A stretch of DNA of 36,732 nt. It comes from Methanosuratincolales archaeon (GTDB taxonomy: Archaea; Thermoproteota; Methanomethylicia; Methanomethylicales; Methanomethylicaceae). The notes beneath the pieces are model-generated. The model had not been told where the DNA came from and ran no database searches. It saw nothing but the letters and a program-made list of their open reading frames with translations. Positions 7,798 through 17,454 of the stretch are shown in pieces; within the stretch, counting starts at the first letter, position 1, and each line of letters begins with the position of its first letter. The stretch is taken from NCBI GenBank assembly GCA_014361445.1, contig JACIVQ010000010.1, forward strand, positions 1-36,732, written 5' to 3'. Made by a program: the position numbers and the translations under genes.

Positions 7798-7888
7798 CCA
7801 TCCCTAGTATTTTTTGTTTTTTATCCGATGTTGGAATTGGTGCCTGCAACTTAATGCTTAAAAATTCATTAAACTAAAAAGAGATCTT

Positions 7889-8176
7889 ATGATTGAGATC
7901 TCCCAAATAGAAAATTTAAATGCGATAGGCATAAAAGTGTCCATGCCAGGGGCTCCTCCCCTAATCCTCATAAGAGGGACAAGAGGGGCCCTCTTTTGCG
8001 GTTATTTGAACACCGAGGTTGCGGAGAGGTTAGGACTAGCAGCTGCGATCGTAGGCGGTGTAAAGAACTTTGAGGAGATGTTGGAGAAGCCCGTAACGTA
8101 TTCCACCAGAAAGGCTATTGAACTTGGAGTAAAACCTGGCATGAGTGGTAGAGATGCCCTCAATTTGCTAATATGA
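7889..8176 (+). CDS. DUF1805 family protein
   Basis: [64 protein letters not shown]. Confidence 0.75.
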   Translation: MIEISQIENLNAIGIKVSMPGAPPLILIRGTRGALFCGYLNTEVAERLGLAAAIVGGVKNFEEMLEKPVTYSTRKAIELGVKPGMSGRDALNLLI

Positions 8177-9613
8177 CCTTGCCACCCTAATGATCATGTT
8201 AGCTTTGGACCCGCAGTTTACACACAAACCTTCTGGGCCGCTCGCATCACCATATGGCCATCCAAGTACTCTTGCATCCAACTTCGTCTCAAGATCTTGC
8301 CCACATCCAGTATTACCGCACCAATGCAGCTCGACTATCCCTCCCTGAGTCTCGAGCACTTTCTTTGCGTCTTCAAGATTCTCCTTCCTCACGACGCGCT
8401 CATCCAGCCATTGTTTTGCCCTCGCCTTTAGATCTAAATCGATCCTCTCGAGGAGTTTTCTCGTCTCTTCCACCAATCTCGTGCGCTCAACTGTAAGCTT
8501 CTCCAATGAATCCCTTCTGACTAAGACCGCTGTCCCTTTGTCCAAGTCCCTCGGTCCCAACTCAACTCTGACCGGTGCCCCCTTGAGCTCCCACGTGAAG
8601 TATTTGCTGCCAGGGGTCTCTTCTTTTCTATCATCCAATTTAACTCTAAGTCCTTCTTTCTCGAGCTCACCCAAAATTTCCCTGCAAGCGCTCAGAATGT
8701 CCTCCTCCTTTCCTTTGTAAACTATCGGAATTACCACAATTTGAACAGGAGCGACTCTGCTCGGCAAAACAAGCCCGTGATCGTCGCCATGCACCGAGAT
8801 GAGTGCCGCTATCACCCTCTCTGAGATTCCGTAGCATGTTTGCCATACGTACTCATAATTACCGTCTGCCTTCATGTACTTTATATCGAAGGCCTTTGAG
8901 AATCCCTGTCCCAAGAAATGAACTGTTCCGATCTGTAGGACTTTTCCATCTGGCATTATTGTATCAAAGGCTACAGAGTACTCTGCGCCAGGAAACTTGT
9001 CCCAGTCAGGTCTCACTGACTTAACGTAAGGTATCCCTAGTCTCTCGAATATTCTGCTGTAAATCTCTACGCCCTCCCTGACCTGCTCCTCCGCCTCCTC
9101 TCTTGTCGCATGTGCGGTATGCGCCTCTTTGAAGGTACTGACTTCCCTTACCCTTATCATGGGTTTTGTGGCCTTTGTCTCATATCTGAAGACGCTGACT
9201 ATCTGAAATATCTTCACCGGAAGATCTGAGTACGCATTTATCCAAAGCTGAAACATGGGGTATATGGCGGTCTCACTCGTCGGTCTCAATGCTAGCTTTA
9301 CATCGAGGGGCGTGGTGCCACCGTGAGTCACCCAAAATACCTGCTCCTCAAAATTCCTGATATGCTCTGCCTCCTTCTTCAACATGTACTCCGGTATCAG
9401 GAGGGGGAAAAGGACTTCTTCATGCCCCCTCTTTAAGAGCTCCTCCCTGATTACCTCGACGACCTCCTTCCTTATCTTGAATCCGTAGGGCGTCCATACC
9501 CCCGTCCCTTTAACTGGGTATCGGATATCATAAATTGGGGCTTCAGAGATCACTCTGTGGAACCATTCTCCAAAATTTCCTGCCCACTGAGCCCTCTCAG
9601 GAGCCTTGCCCAT
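8168..9613 (-). CDS. proS: prolyl-tRNA synthetase (archaeal/eukaryotic type)
   Basis: [39 protein letters not shown]..., [20 protein letters not shown]-terminal zinc-binding-like region. Confidence 0.95.
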   Translation of the reverse strand: MGKAPERAQWAGNFGEWFHRVISEAPIYDIRYPVKGTGVWTPYGFKIRKEVVEVIREELLKRGHEEVLFPLLIPEYMLKKEAEHIRNFEEQVFWVTHGGTTPLDVKLALRPTSETAIYPMFQLWINAYSDLPVKIFQIVSVFRYETKATKPMIRVREVSTFKEAHTAHATREEAEEQVREGVEIYSRIFERLGIPYVKSVRPDWDKFPGAEYSVAFDTIMPDGKVLQIGTVHFLGQGFSKAFDIKYMKADGNYEYVWQTCYGISERVIAALISVHGDDHGLVLPSRVAPVQIVVIPIVYKGKEEDILSACREILGELEKEGLRVKLDDRKEETPGSKYFTWELKGAPVRVELGPRDLDKGTAVLVRRDSLEKLTVERTRLVEETRKLLERIDLDLKARAKQWLDERVVRKENLEDAKKVLETQGGIVELHWCGNTGCGQDLETKLDARVLGWPYGDASGPEGLCVNCGSKANMIIRVARSY

Positions 9614-10892
9614 TTGAATCTACCTTCCAATAATTGATATAATCTTCTAGGTTCTTTGGCCTCCTTAAAAAATTCACTCTTCCAATCCCCTCGTCAATTT
9701 CTATCTTTCCATAGACCCCATCATAGCCTGGCAGGATCCGGATGCGATTCTCTCTATTCAAAATTATCAGTCTTGCCAAATCTCTCCCACAAACCCTTTC
9801 AAGCTCTTCCATTGGAACCTCCAACAAAACCTGCAACTCATTACTGAATTTTTTTAGGATGTCCCAGTAAGCCCTTTGGACCTCTGCGGAGAATGGATCC
9901 TTGCCTAAATGAGTGGCTATTATGTCGCTGAGAGGTAGAATCTTTATATAACTCTGCCTTTTTTCTGGTATCCCCCCCTCGGGTCTGTCAGCAAGCTCTT
10001 CGACCCTTTCTGCAACTCCCTTAGTCATTTTTTTACCGCAAACTGGGCACACGCCTTTTAACCTGATAGCCTCGTTTGGTGGGACCGATACTTTGCAATT
10101 CCTGTGCCCTGTCCAATGATACTTACCATAAGCCGGATCCACCTCTATAGTTGTCACCCTATTTTTGCCTTCCATTATGGCCTTTGCGATGTCTGAGTAC
10201 GTGAGGTCCTGAACCTCTATTATGTTCGCTTCCCTACCAAGCCTCCAAGGGCTCGGGCTGTGGCTGTCGCTGTTGGACACTAAAGTGAAGGAGTCTAAAG
10301 CACTGACCCTCCAGTTCATAGGCGGGTCTGAAGATAGTCCTGTCTCTAATGCGTAAACATGTGGCGTCTGGTCATCATAACACTCCTCGATCCTGTTGAC
10401 GCCCCCTCTGTCCCCGAAGAGCGAGAACCATGGCGTCCAAATATGTGCTGGGATGACGAGGCACTCCTCCCCGAACTCCACTATCTCCTCGACCAGTTGT
10501 GCTCCTGTCATAGAGAGATTGGGCCTGCCGTCTGCTTCCAAGTCTCCATATTTGGCCAGCCTCTCGCAGACCTGCTCAGCAATCTCGAGCGATGGCAATA
10601 GTATCAGATGATGGATTCTTCTTGTTTTTCTTTCAAATTCAAAGTTAGTGCAGACTTCACCAGAGACCAAAAATCTAGTATTGCCATTCTCCATCCTGTA
10701 GAGCCCGTCTTCCTCCCTTAAACTCTTCAGCTCCTCCCTCCATTTGCGATGAGTAAAATCCCCTGTACCCAGAACGTTTATCCCCTTGACAGAGGCGCCT
10801 CTCTCCAAATTTTTCAAAGTCATATCCTTGCTAGTCGCCCTACTGTATGGGCTATGGATGTGCAGGTCTGCCACAATTCTCGTTGGAACCAC
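9597..10892 (-). CDS. endoQ: PHP-domain endonuclease Q-like protein
   Basis: [56 protein letters not shown] and a C-x2-C module ([25 protein letters not shown]) match archaeal EndoQ architecture. Confidence 0.85.
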   Translation of the reverse strand: MVPTRIVADLHIHSPYSRATSKDMTLKNLERGASVKGINVLGTGDFTHRKWREELKSLREEDGLYRMENGNTRFLVSGEVCTNFEFERKTRRIHHLILLPSLEIAEQVCERLAKYGDLEADGRPNLSMTGAQLVEEIVEFGEECLVIPAHIWTPWFSLFGDRGGVNRIEECYDDQTPHVYALETGLSSDPPMNWRVSALDSFTLVSNSDSHSPSPWRLGREANIIEVQDLTYSDIAKAIMEGKNRVTTIEVDPAYGKYHWTGHRNCKVSVPPNEAIRLKGVCPVCGKKMTKGVAERVEELADRPEGGIPEKRQSYIKILPLSDIIATHLGKDPFSAEVQRAYWDILKKFSNELQVLLEVPMEELERVCGRDLARLIILNRENRIRILPGYDGVYGKIEIDEGIGRVNFLRRPKNLEDYINYWKVDSNGQGS

Positions 10893-10975
10893 TCCCTTTT
10901 ATCCCAACATCGCTTATGCAAAAAATTATTAATACGTTCTGCTATAAAACTTGGTTATCACAGGGACGTGCAAAA

Positions 10976-11260
10976 ATGGCGCCTCCTATCTTTGCGAGGT
11001 TTTACATTAATGGTCCTGAACTCTTGCAGAAAATAAAAGAAGTCGCCTCCTCAGAGAATTATCAAATTGCCTTTGAGGATCCTTCAAAGAAAGTGGTCCA
11101 CCTGCATAAAAAAGTGAGGGGCAGAACAATCCATCTGCTGATTCACGTGGGTGATGGTAAGGACCGGAGTATAGCGGTTGAGGTTAAGCCAGGGTACGAA
11201 GGGATATACATGGATTATGGAAGAAGGTTCATAGAAAGCTTGAAAAAGGTTGCAAGGTGA
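10976..11260 (+). CDS. conserved hypothetical protein, first gene of the Ehb train
   Basis: In-frame ATG at 10976 gives MAPPIFARFYINGPELLQKIKEVASSENYQ...; stop lies 6 nt before the ehbA start. Confidence 0.65.
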   Translation: MAPPIFARFYINGPELLQKIKEVASSENYQIAFEDPSKKVVHLHKKVRGRTIHLLIHVGDGKDRSIAVEVKPGYEGIYMDYGRRFIESLKKVAR

Positions 11261-11266
11261 ATCAAA

Positions 11267-11572
11267 TTGGCTTTTATATGGGGAGTACGTTTTTGGTTGC
11301 GTCTGATAAGGGAGATAATGGCTTCCATTATAGATGTAACTAAAAGGTGTTTCAATGGAGATATCGACCCCGTTATAATCCCCATCGACTCTGTCCTCGC
11401 AAAGCCAATTTCACAAACAATGCTGGCAAACAGCATAACGTATACGCCTGGCACCGTTACCATAGAGGTGGATGTGCCAGAGAAGCGCCTTTACGTAGGC
11501 GCCATTAACCCAAGAACCAGAGGCGAGGTCATTCCCTTGGAACCCCACATAGAGAGGTGGCTTGAGAAATGA
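11267..11572 (+). CDS. ehbA: energy-converting hydrogenase subunit A (MrpE/MnhE-like)
   Basis: KPISQTMLANSITYTPGTVTIEVD...LYVGAINPR: MnhE signature; TTG start; followed by overlapping Mrp-like genes. Confidence 0.75.
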   Translation: MAFIWGVRFWLRLIREIMASIIDVTKRCFNGDIDPVIIPIDSVLAKPISQTMLANSITYTPGTVTIEVDVPEKRLYVGAINPRTRGEVIPLEPHIERWLEK

Positions 11573-11871
11573 TTGATATTGCCTCAATAACCGCATTGGC
11601 TGACTCTGTCTTCTTCTGGGGCGCCTTTACCTTTATGGTAGCGGTCGCCATCGCTGGTCTTGGTGCGCTGAGACTCGCATTGAAAGGGGAGGCAGTAACT
11701 TCTCTGATGGGTGTAAGTGCCCTTACAACAGCAGCAGGGGTCAGCTTATACATAATTCAGATCATATTTGAAGTCGAATTTGCTAGGGATACTGCGATAG
11801 CACTCCTTGTCTTGGGTGCCGTGGGCACAATAATATTTGCGAGACTATTCAGGATGGAGGAGGGCGAATGA
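11569..11871 (+). CDS. ehbB: energy-converting hydrogenase subunit B (MrpF-like)
   Basis: Three-TM small protein in canonical order; 4-nt overlaps on both sides. Confidence 0.65.
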   Translation: MIDIASITALADSVFFWGAFTFMVAVAIAGLGALRLALKGEAVTSLMGVSALTTAAGVSLYIIQIIFEVEFARDTAIALLVLGAVGTIIFARLFRMEEGE

Positions 11872-12350
11872 TTAACGAAATATTTGTGATAATTTACGGC
11901 CTTGCAGTCATAGCGTTTGTGGCATGGAATATAAAGAGGGGCACTTTCATAATAGAACCAAGCAAACTCATCCCGTCCTTAATAATAGTTTTTGTTTTGT
12001 TGGTTGTGATTCTAATCTTAAACGGAGTCCCGTTTGACGCAGCCTTGGGCATCGTTGGCAAGGTTGGTGCTGGCGGAATAATGTTCGCTGGAACCGTGCC
12101 CATGATAGGGGCAGCTGTAGGCCTCTTCAGATTTGGGGACGAATACGGTCCAAACATATTCTATGCAAGGAATCACATAACCGGTGTAATAGATACTGTG
12201 GCCTCTCTTGTCATGATATTTGGCGGCCTCTTGATCTTCAGGCTTGACCTGGTTGCTGTTGGTTTCTTCTTCTTCGTACTCATACCTTTCTGTGGAAATG
12301 CGCTTGCTAATGCCTATTATTATAGCTACCATAGGAGGTTAGAAAAATGA
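11868..12350 (+). CDS. ehbC: energy-converting hydrogenase subunit C (MrpG-like)
   Basis: Multi-TM protein, order and size consistent with EhbC; 4-nt overlaps. Confidence 0.6.
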   Translation: MINEIFVIIYGLAVIAFVAWNIKRGTFIIEPSKLIPSLIIVFVLLVVILILNGVPFDAALGIVGKVGAGGIMFAGTVPMIGAAVGLFRFGDEYGPNIFYARNHITGVIDTVASLVMIFGGLLIFRLDLVAVGFFFFVLIPFCGNALANAYYYSYHRRLEK

Positions 12351-12610
12351 TTGAATTATCTTCAAGTTTCATAGTAATGGCTTATGTCATGGTAGTCGCA
12401 ATAACGGTAGGCGCAGTGGCTGCCTTGCTCCAAAAAGATCTCCTTAGGGCTGCATTCATATCGGGCGCAGAGAGCATCGCCCTTGCATTCTTCTTCCAAG
12501 CACTTCTGGCGCCAGATCTCGGTCTAACCCAGGCTATTGTGGGTACCGTACTCCTTCCGGGAATTATAATCCTTGGGATATTCAAAACAAGGAGGACTGA
12601 AGAAGATTGA
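12347..12610 (+). CDS. ehbD: energy-converting hydrogenase subunit D (DUF4040 / MnhB N-like)
   Basis: QKDLLRAAFISGAESIALAFFFQALLAPDLGLTQAIVGT: DUF4040 motif. Confidence 0.75.
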   Translation: MIELSSSFIVMAYVMVVAITVGAVAALLQKDLLRAAFISGAESIALAFFFQALLAPDLGLTQAIVGTVLLPGIIILGIFKTRRTEED

Positions 12611-12981
12611 TAGAGGTCACGATACAATTACTGGGCTTCATCGCAGCTGCCGCACTTGTAGTTATAGGTATAGCTGGCATGCTTTTTCTGGACAACCTAA
12701 TCAAGAAAATAATAGCCTTTACTCTGCTTTCTGACGGTGTAAATCTATTATTGGTCGCTTTGGGCTATGTGGAGGGGGGCGTCGTTCCCATATTGATACC
12801 TGGTATGTCTGTTTCAGAATTTGCAGCGAGGGCCGCTCTAGTCTTTCCGGTCGGGATCGTTTTAACAAACATTGTCATAGGTGTGAGCACAACTGCGATA
12901 CTGGTTGCCTTGGCGATAATGCTCTATAGGCGCTATGGCACACTTAAAGCTTCAAAGGTGCTAAAGGGTGAGAGGCGATGA
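12607..12981 (+). CDS. ehbE: energy-converting hydrogenase subunit E (MnhC/NuoK-like)
   Basis: LLSDGVNLLLVALGYVEGGVVPIL...FPVGIVLTNIVIGVSTTAILVALAIMLYRRYGT: MnhC-like. Confidence 0.75.
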   Translation: MIEVTIQLLGFIAAAALVVIGIAGMLFLDNLIKKIIAFTLLSDGVNLLLVALGYVEGGVVPILIPGMSVSEFAARAALVFPVGIVLTNIVIGVSTTAILVALAIMLYRRYGTLKASKVLKGERR

Positions 12982-14486
12982 GCGCATATCCATCAAACCT
13001 TTGGTCAATCCCGTTACTCGTGGTGATACCGATCCTGGTGGCAGTAGTGGTTAACCTCATCTACAATAGGGCACGCCTCATAAAGGTTATATCTTTAGCC
13101 TCAGCCATTTGCTTAGCATTGATAACACTATTTTCCTCCTATGGCTACCACTGGTTTACAGGACAGCCCGCTCTGCGACCAGAGACCCTTACGTTTACCT
13201 TCGACCCCGGTCTTCCGGCCTGGCGGTTGGCACTGGAGTTTTATTTCGGTCCCCTCCAGCAAGCGATGATATTCATCATGTCCCTGATCTTGATATTTGT
13301 GGTTGCCGTTGCCACCAGCGGACTGACAAAGCGACAAGGTCCATACATGGGCATGATCTTCCTTCTTTATGCATCCGCAGCTATAATAATTATGGTTAAT
13401 GACTTCTACCATTTATGGATCGCAGTGGAGATCGGCAGCTTGGTTGTTGCGGGCGTCGTTGTAGGCTCTGGGACGAGTGTGAGCCACAAGGCTGCCCTCA
13501 AGTATACCTTCTTCTCTGCTCTTAGTGGTGCTGGTCTCGCAATAGCCCTCGCCCTAATATTGGGCCTTACTGGATATCCAAACATCTCAGACGCTATAAT
13601 GTATATTCAATCGGTCAACCTGGGCGAGATGTCTATCATCCTATATGTGGCCTTTGGGTTCTTCGTACTTTCTTGGATATATGCCGGCGGTCTTGCCCCG
13701 ATCCACCCACTCAAATCAGAGGTATATGGGGCTTCTTTCCCACACGGGACAGCCATGCTCCAGACTCAATCAAAGCTAATGCTCGTCGCTATTGGTATCG
13801 TCATGCTGAGGGTCTTCGGAAACCTTCCTTTTGTGAGGGAAGTCATGTTGGCTATAAGCGTGATAACCATGATGCTCGGCGTCGTTATGGCCCTCATCCA
13901 AACCGACTTCAGGTGGATATTGGCATACCTTATAGTCAGCCACAGTGGGCTTGTTACCGTAGGGATCTCTCTCGGGACAACAGAAGGGCTTGTGGGGGGG
14001 ATATTTCAGGCAATAAATGACGTGATTTACATGACTGTACTTTTGCTATGTTGCGAGGCGCTTTACTACTTTGGAGGGAAGACCTCAACAAGACACTCCT
14101 TGGGCTTAGCCAAAAAGGCACCTTGGCTTGGCGTGGCTATAATACTCGGGACGATGGCCGCCTCAGGAATACCTCCGTTCAATGGCTTCCAAAGCGAGAT
14201 CATTTTGATTCAGGCTTCCTTGAAGGCTGGCCTCCCCGAGGTGGCAGCGGTGATCTTGATGGTCTCTGTCACAACATTTATAGCGCTATTCAGGGCCATT
14301 TACCGGTTATTCCTTAAGCCTCCAGAAACCTCGGAACCTATTGTAGAGGCTAAGGTTCCAATGGTCCTTCATGTAGGGTTGTGGGTTCTCGTGGCTATCA
14401 CACTTATAATTGGCATTTATCCCAATATTGTTGTGAGTTTTATAACACCTGTCGCAGAGGCGGTGAGCTTACCATGGTATCTGTAG
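12978..14486 (+). CDS. ehbF: energy-converting hydrogenase subunit F (MnhD/NuoN-like antiporter-type subunit)
   Basis: About 14 TM protein: DFYHLWIAVEIGSLVVAGVVV...ALKYTFFSALSGAGLAIALA...HPLKSEVYGASFPHGTAMLQTQSKLML...GIPPFNGFQSE. Confidence 0.9.
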   Translation: MSAYPSNLWSIPLLVVIPILVAVVVNLIYNRARLIKVISLASAICLALITLFSSYGYHWFTGQPALRPETLTFTFDPGLPAWRLALEFYFGPLQQAMIFIMSLILIFVVAVATSGLTKRQGPYMGMIFLLYASAAIIIMVNDFYHLWIAVEIGSLVVAGVVVGSGTSVSHKAALKYTFFSALSGAGLAIALALILGLTGYPNISDAIMYIQSVNLGEMSIILYVAFGFFVLSWIYAGGLAPIHPLKSEVYGASFPHGTAMLQTQSKLMLVAIGIVMLRVFGNLPFVREVMLAISVITMMLGVVMALIQTDFRWILAYLIVSHSGLVTVGISLGTTEGLVGGIFQAINDVIYMTVLLLCCEALYYFGGKTSTRHSLGLAKKAPWLGVAIILGTMAASGIPPFNGFQSEIILIQASLKAGLPEVAAVILMVSVTTFIALFRAIYRLFLKPPETSEPIVEAKVPMVLHVGLWVLVAITLIIGIYPNIVVSFITPVAEAVSLPWYL

Positions 14487-14800
14487 AAACCTTATTTGAT
14501 AAGGTAAAGAAATGGATCAGTTCTTTTGTGGTGGGCAGAGGGTACACTAACATGATGACGGGGTATATGACTGGGGAGCTTCAGTCATTGGTTTTTGCCC
14601 TTATACTCGCCTCCTTCTTCAGGATATTCTCTATACCGCTGGGCATGATCCTCCTTGTCGCTGTCATCGCAGGGATATTTTACTTCGCTCCTATAATAAC
14701 GACCTTGGAAAAGGAGAACAGCAACGACCTCAACAGGGTTCTATTCTGGGTTGTAATCTATTTTGCGGTTATAATCGCCGTTACATTATGGGGGAGATAA
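14474..14800 (+). CDS. ehbG: energy-converting hydrogenase subunit G-like membrane protein
   Basis: ATG at 14474 overlapping the ehbF end; MVSVETLFDKVKKWISSFVVGRGYTNMMTGYMTGELQSL. Confidence 0.6.
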   Translation: MVSVETLFDKVKKWISSFVVGRGYTNMMTGYMTGELQSLVFALILASFFRIFSIPLGMILLVAVIAGIFYFAPIITTLEKENSNDLNRVLFWVVIYFAVIIAVTLWGR

Positions 14801-14803
14801 TGA

Positions 14804-15655
14804 ATGGATCCATCAGAACTCAGAGGAAAGAGGGGAGTAATCGCTGTAATCGCGCTCCTAATAATTGGCGTAGGTCTGATGTCCTCCTTGGAAAGGCTTG
14901 CTGGGAACGTAAGCCCTGGGATAAGCAGGATCTACAACATCTTGGCCTACTTGGTCGCCCCCAATAATATAGCGACTTGGGTCTATGATTGGCGTGGATT
15001 TGATACATTAATAGAGACTGCAGTTATTTATGTGGGCGCAGTCGTCTCTGCCCTCGCCATAGGCAGGGGAGTCGTCCAAATGAAACATTATTCAGAAGAG
15101 GCTCCAGTGACTTCTCCGCCCTTGGAGTACCGGACTGAATCCCTGACAGTCATCCTGAAACTATTTGGGTTACCTGCTGCCATACTTTTGTTATCTTACG
15201 GGATCATGGTGGTCACTGCTTCTTCTACCTCGGGGGGAGGAGGCTTCCAGTGCGGGGTTATAATGACCTCTGCATACCTGCTGGCAGCCATATTTTACGG
15301 AAAGGAAAACCCGATAAGGTTTGGCAAGCGCTTTCTAATCGGCATAGGTGCCGTAGGCCTTGGCGGCTATACTCTCTTGGGTCTCCCAGGATTTCTGACG
15401 TCCGGATATTGGCAGTATAATGTAGGCGCAGATATCTGGAACCTTGTCTCGCCCACTCTCCACAGCATCTTCGGTGATCCGTTTAGGCTCACCCTGTATC
15501 TTCAAGAGGGTGTATTCTACTCCACCCCTGGCATAATTCCACTCATCAATATCGCTGAGGCTTTCAATGTTATCGGGGCGATTGGGTTGATCTATTTTGC
15601 TTTTCTCTATGGCTGGTCGGAGCAACCAGAAGACCAAGAAAAGGGAGGAAAATAA
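14804..15655 (+). CDS. energy-converting hydrogenase H/I-like subunit, apparent fusion (MbhE-like + MnhB-like)
   Basis: RGFDTLIETAVIYVGAVVSALAIGRG plus VTASSTSGGGGFQCGVIMTSAYLLAAIFYG (MnhB) in one ORF. Confidence 0.7.
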   Translation: MDPSELRGKRGVIAVIALLIIGVGLMSSLERLAGNVSPGISRIYNILAYLVAPNNIATWVYDWRGFDTLIETAVIYVGAVVSALAIGRGVVQMKHYSEEAPVTSPPLEYRTESLTVILKLFGLPAAILLLSYGIMVVTASSTSGGGGFQCGVIMTSAYLLAAIFYGKENPIRFGKRFLIGIGAVGLGGYTLLGLPGFLTSGYWQYNVGADIWNLVSPTLHSIFGDPFRLTLYLQEGVFYSTPGIIPLINIAEAFNVIGAIGLIYFAFLYGWSEQPEDQEKGGK

Positions 15656-15656
15656 A

Positions 15657-15917
15657 ATGATGCCCGGAGATATAACTCCATTTATAATTTCAATAGTCCT
15701 TGGGGTTCTCTTCGGAACCCAATTATCTGGTAAGATCTCCAAGGGGACAACAATCCTGGTCATAATATTTAGTATTGTCGGCGCGCTCCTCTTCGGCGCC
15801 TTCATGTTCACATACTCGATATACGGCGGTTATATTATGCCTGGTCTTGGATTCGCCACCCCTTTGATTGGCGCGACCATAGGGATCCTTATTGGTAAAG
15901 CTCTGAAAGGTGAATGA
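15657..15917 (+). CDS. ehbJ: energy-converting hydrogenase subunit J-like membrane protein
   Basis: In-frame ATG at 15657; MMPGDITPFIISIVLGVLFGTQLSGKISKGTTILVIIF...; syntenic position before polyferredoxins. Confidence 0.6.
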   Translation: MMPGDITPFIISIVLGVLFGTQLSGKISKGTTILVIIFSIVGALLFGAFMFTYSIYGGYIMPGLGFATPLIGATIGILIGKALKGE

Positions 15918-15920
15918 GTC

Positions 15921-16373
15921 ATGTACTTGACAACCTCTGATTGCGACAAATGTGGGAAATGCTGGGAAGCTTGCCCTACTGACTGCATCAAGCACCCAGA
16001 TGGAATCCCGTTCAGTTGCACAACATGCGGTGAGTGCGCACGCGTCTGTCCAACCCAGGCGATCCGGAAGAACAGGTTTGGAGGGTGGTATGTGGACAGG
16101 GCGAGGTGCACACTCTGCGGTCTGTGCGTCAAGCACTGCCCATTTGGTTTTGCGAAGATCGTCTTTGATGAAAATCTAAAGAAAGAGAGGGTAAAGGGGA
16201 TCTGTGTAAGGTGTGGGTTGTGCGTAAAGGTGTGCCCCAAGAACGCCCGTTTCGATCTCGGTAGATACATCCCCCGCCCCATCGACTACTCAATTGTCTT
16301 GGAGATAGCCACTCCAGAGCGTTTGAAGGAGATATTGGAGGGTAAAAAACTGGAGGCTGTGGTTACAAAATGA
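15921..16373 (+). CDS. polyferredoxin with 4 [4Fe-4S] motifs (EhbK-like)
   Basis: CDKCGKCWEACPTDC, CTTCGECARVCP, CTLCGLCVKHCP, CVRCGLCVKVCP. Confidence 0.9.
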   Translation: MYLTTSDCDKCGKCWEACPTDCIKHPDGIPFSCTTCGECARVCPTQAIRKNRFGGWYVDRARCTLCGLCVKHCPFGFAKIVFDENLKKERVKGICVRCGLCVKVCPKNARFDLGRYIPRPIDYSIVLEIATPERLKEILEGKKLEAVVTK

Positions 16374-17008
16374 GCGCTCAAATTCTGAAGTCAGCCCAGG
16401 TCTCAAAGAGGAAGATCTTCCGGGACATGTCAAAGTGTATACTCTGCGGCAGGTGCAGGAACATCTGCCCCACAGATGCCATAAAGTTCACCGTTGAAGA
16501 GAGGGGTCTCTGCACGCATTGTAACCTCTGCGCCGAAGTGTGCCCTGTCAGGGCGATCGATTCCTATGAGGGGAAGATCAAGCCAGAAGAGGCTGGAAGG
16601 CTATACTTCAACACACAATCTTACAATGAGAGGAACATAAAGATCACCTGCGTCATGTGCATGGAATGCTATGAGAAGTGCCCGGTGGGCGCAATAAAAC
16701 TTCATGAGGGCAAGCTACGGATCAGGAAGGGAAATGCCCGCCCAGAAATTATAAACTGCTCCCTCTGCTCACTATGCGCAAGGGTATGTCCTAATGGCGC
16801 GCTGAAGTTTGAAATGAATAGGATCAAGTTGAACCCTGAGCTCTGTACACTCTGCGGGGAATGCGTCAGAGTGTGCCCGCCCCAGACTATGTACCTCAAA
16901 GACCGCTACCCGGCAGGGTACTGTGTAATGTGTGGGCGCTGCATAAAGTCATGCCCAGTGGGGGCTCTGTCCATAAAGACCGTGAGTTGGGGAGGCAACA
17001 TCCTATGA
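16370..17008 (+). CDS. ehbK: polyferredoxin with 6 [4Fe-4S] motifs (EhbK-like)
   Basis: CILCGRCRNICP, CTHCNLCAEVCP, CVMCMECYEKCP, CSLCSLCARVCP, CTLCGECVRVCP, CVMCGRCIKSCP. Confidence 0.88.
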   Translation: MSAQILKSAQVSKRKIFRDMSKCILCGRCRNICPTDAIKFTVEERGLCTHCNLCAEVCPVRAIDSYEGKIKPEEAGRLYFNTQSYNERNIKITCVMCMECYEKCPVGAIKLHEGKLRIRKGNARPEIINCSLCSLCARVCPNGALKFEMNRIKLNPELCTLCGECVRVCPPQTMYLKDRYPAGYCVMCGRCIKSCPVGALSIKTVSWGGNIL

Positions 17009-17454
17009 GCAAATCGGTGGACCTTTGCATAAGATGTGGGACCTGCGTCAAGGTTTGCCCCACAGATGCGATAAAATTCAACCCTATCATCGAAAAAAAA
17101 CCTATCGTAGACGCCTCAAAATGTATCCTCTGCGAGCTTTGTGCCTCTCACTGCCCAGTCGGGGCTATACCAGTTCTAAACGTTCTCCCGGCACGGGAGT
17201 TGAAGCGGTGGTCAGTCTACATAAATAGAAACATTTGTATAGGCTGCGGTCTCTGTGTTGATGCCTGCAAGATAACGCTGAAGGGTGACCACGCCGTGTA
17301 TCTTAAGGACGGACTTGCCTATATTAATGAATCGAAATGCATAGGATGTGGCGCATGTGCCACGACATGCCCAACCGACTGCATCCGCGTTGTGAAGATT
17401 TACAGTACAAAAAGAGTTGCCGGATACGCTAGTGAGGCGGTGGTGATCCCATGA
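17005..17454 (+). CDS. polyferredoxin with 4 [4Fe-4S] motifs
   Basis: ATG at 17005 overlapping the previous stop; CIRCGTCVKVCP, CILCELCASHCP, CIGCGLCVDAC, CIGCGACATTCP. Confidence 0.88.
   Translation: MSKSVDLCIRCGTCVKVCPTDAIKFNPIIEKKPIVDASKCILCELCASHCPVGAIPVLNVLPARELKRWSVYINRNICIGCGLCVDACKITLKGDHAVYLKDGLAYINESKCIGCGACATTCPTDCIRVVKIYSTKRVAGYASEAVVIP

Noticed and set aside
8254-9024. Plus-strand ORFs of 73-80 aa opposite proS
   Set aside because: Complement of a clear ProRS coding region, Ser/Leu-rich shadow ORFs.
15723-16282. Minus-strand ORFs opposite ehbJ and the first polyferredoxin
   Set aside because: H/T/Q-rich shadows created by complementing Cys-rich codons; the plus strand has regular ferredoxin motifs.
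16370-17454. Idea that the split polyferredoxins are a single frameshifted pseudogene
   Set aside because: Each ORF has its own ATG overlapping the previous stop in the ATGA pattern used throughout the operon, and all Cys motifs are intact.
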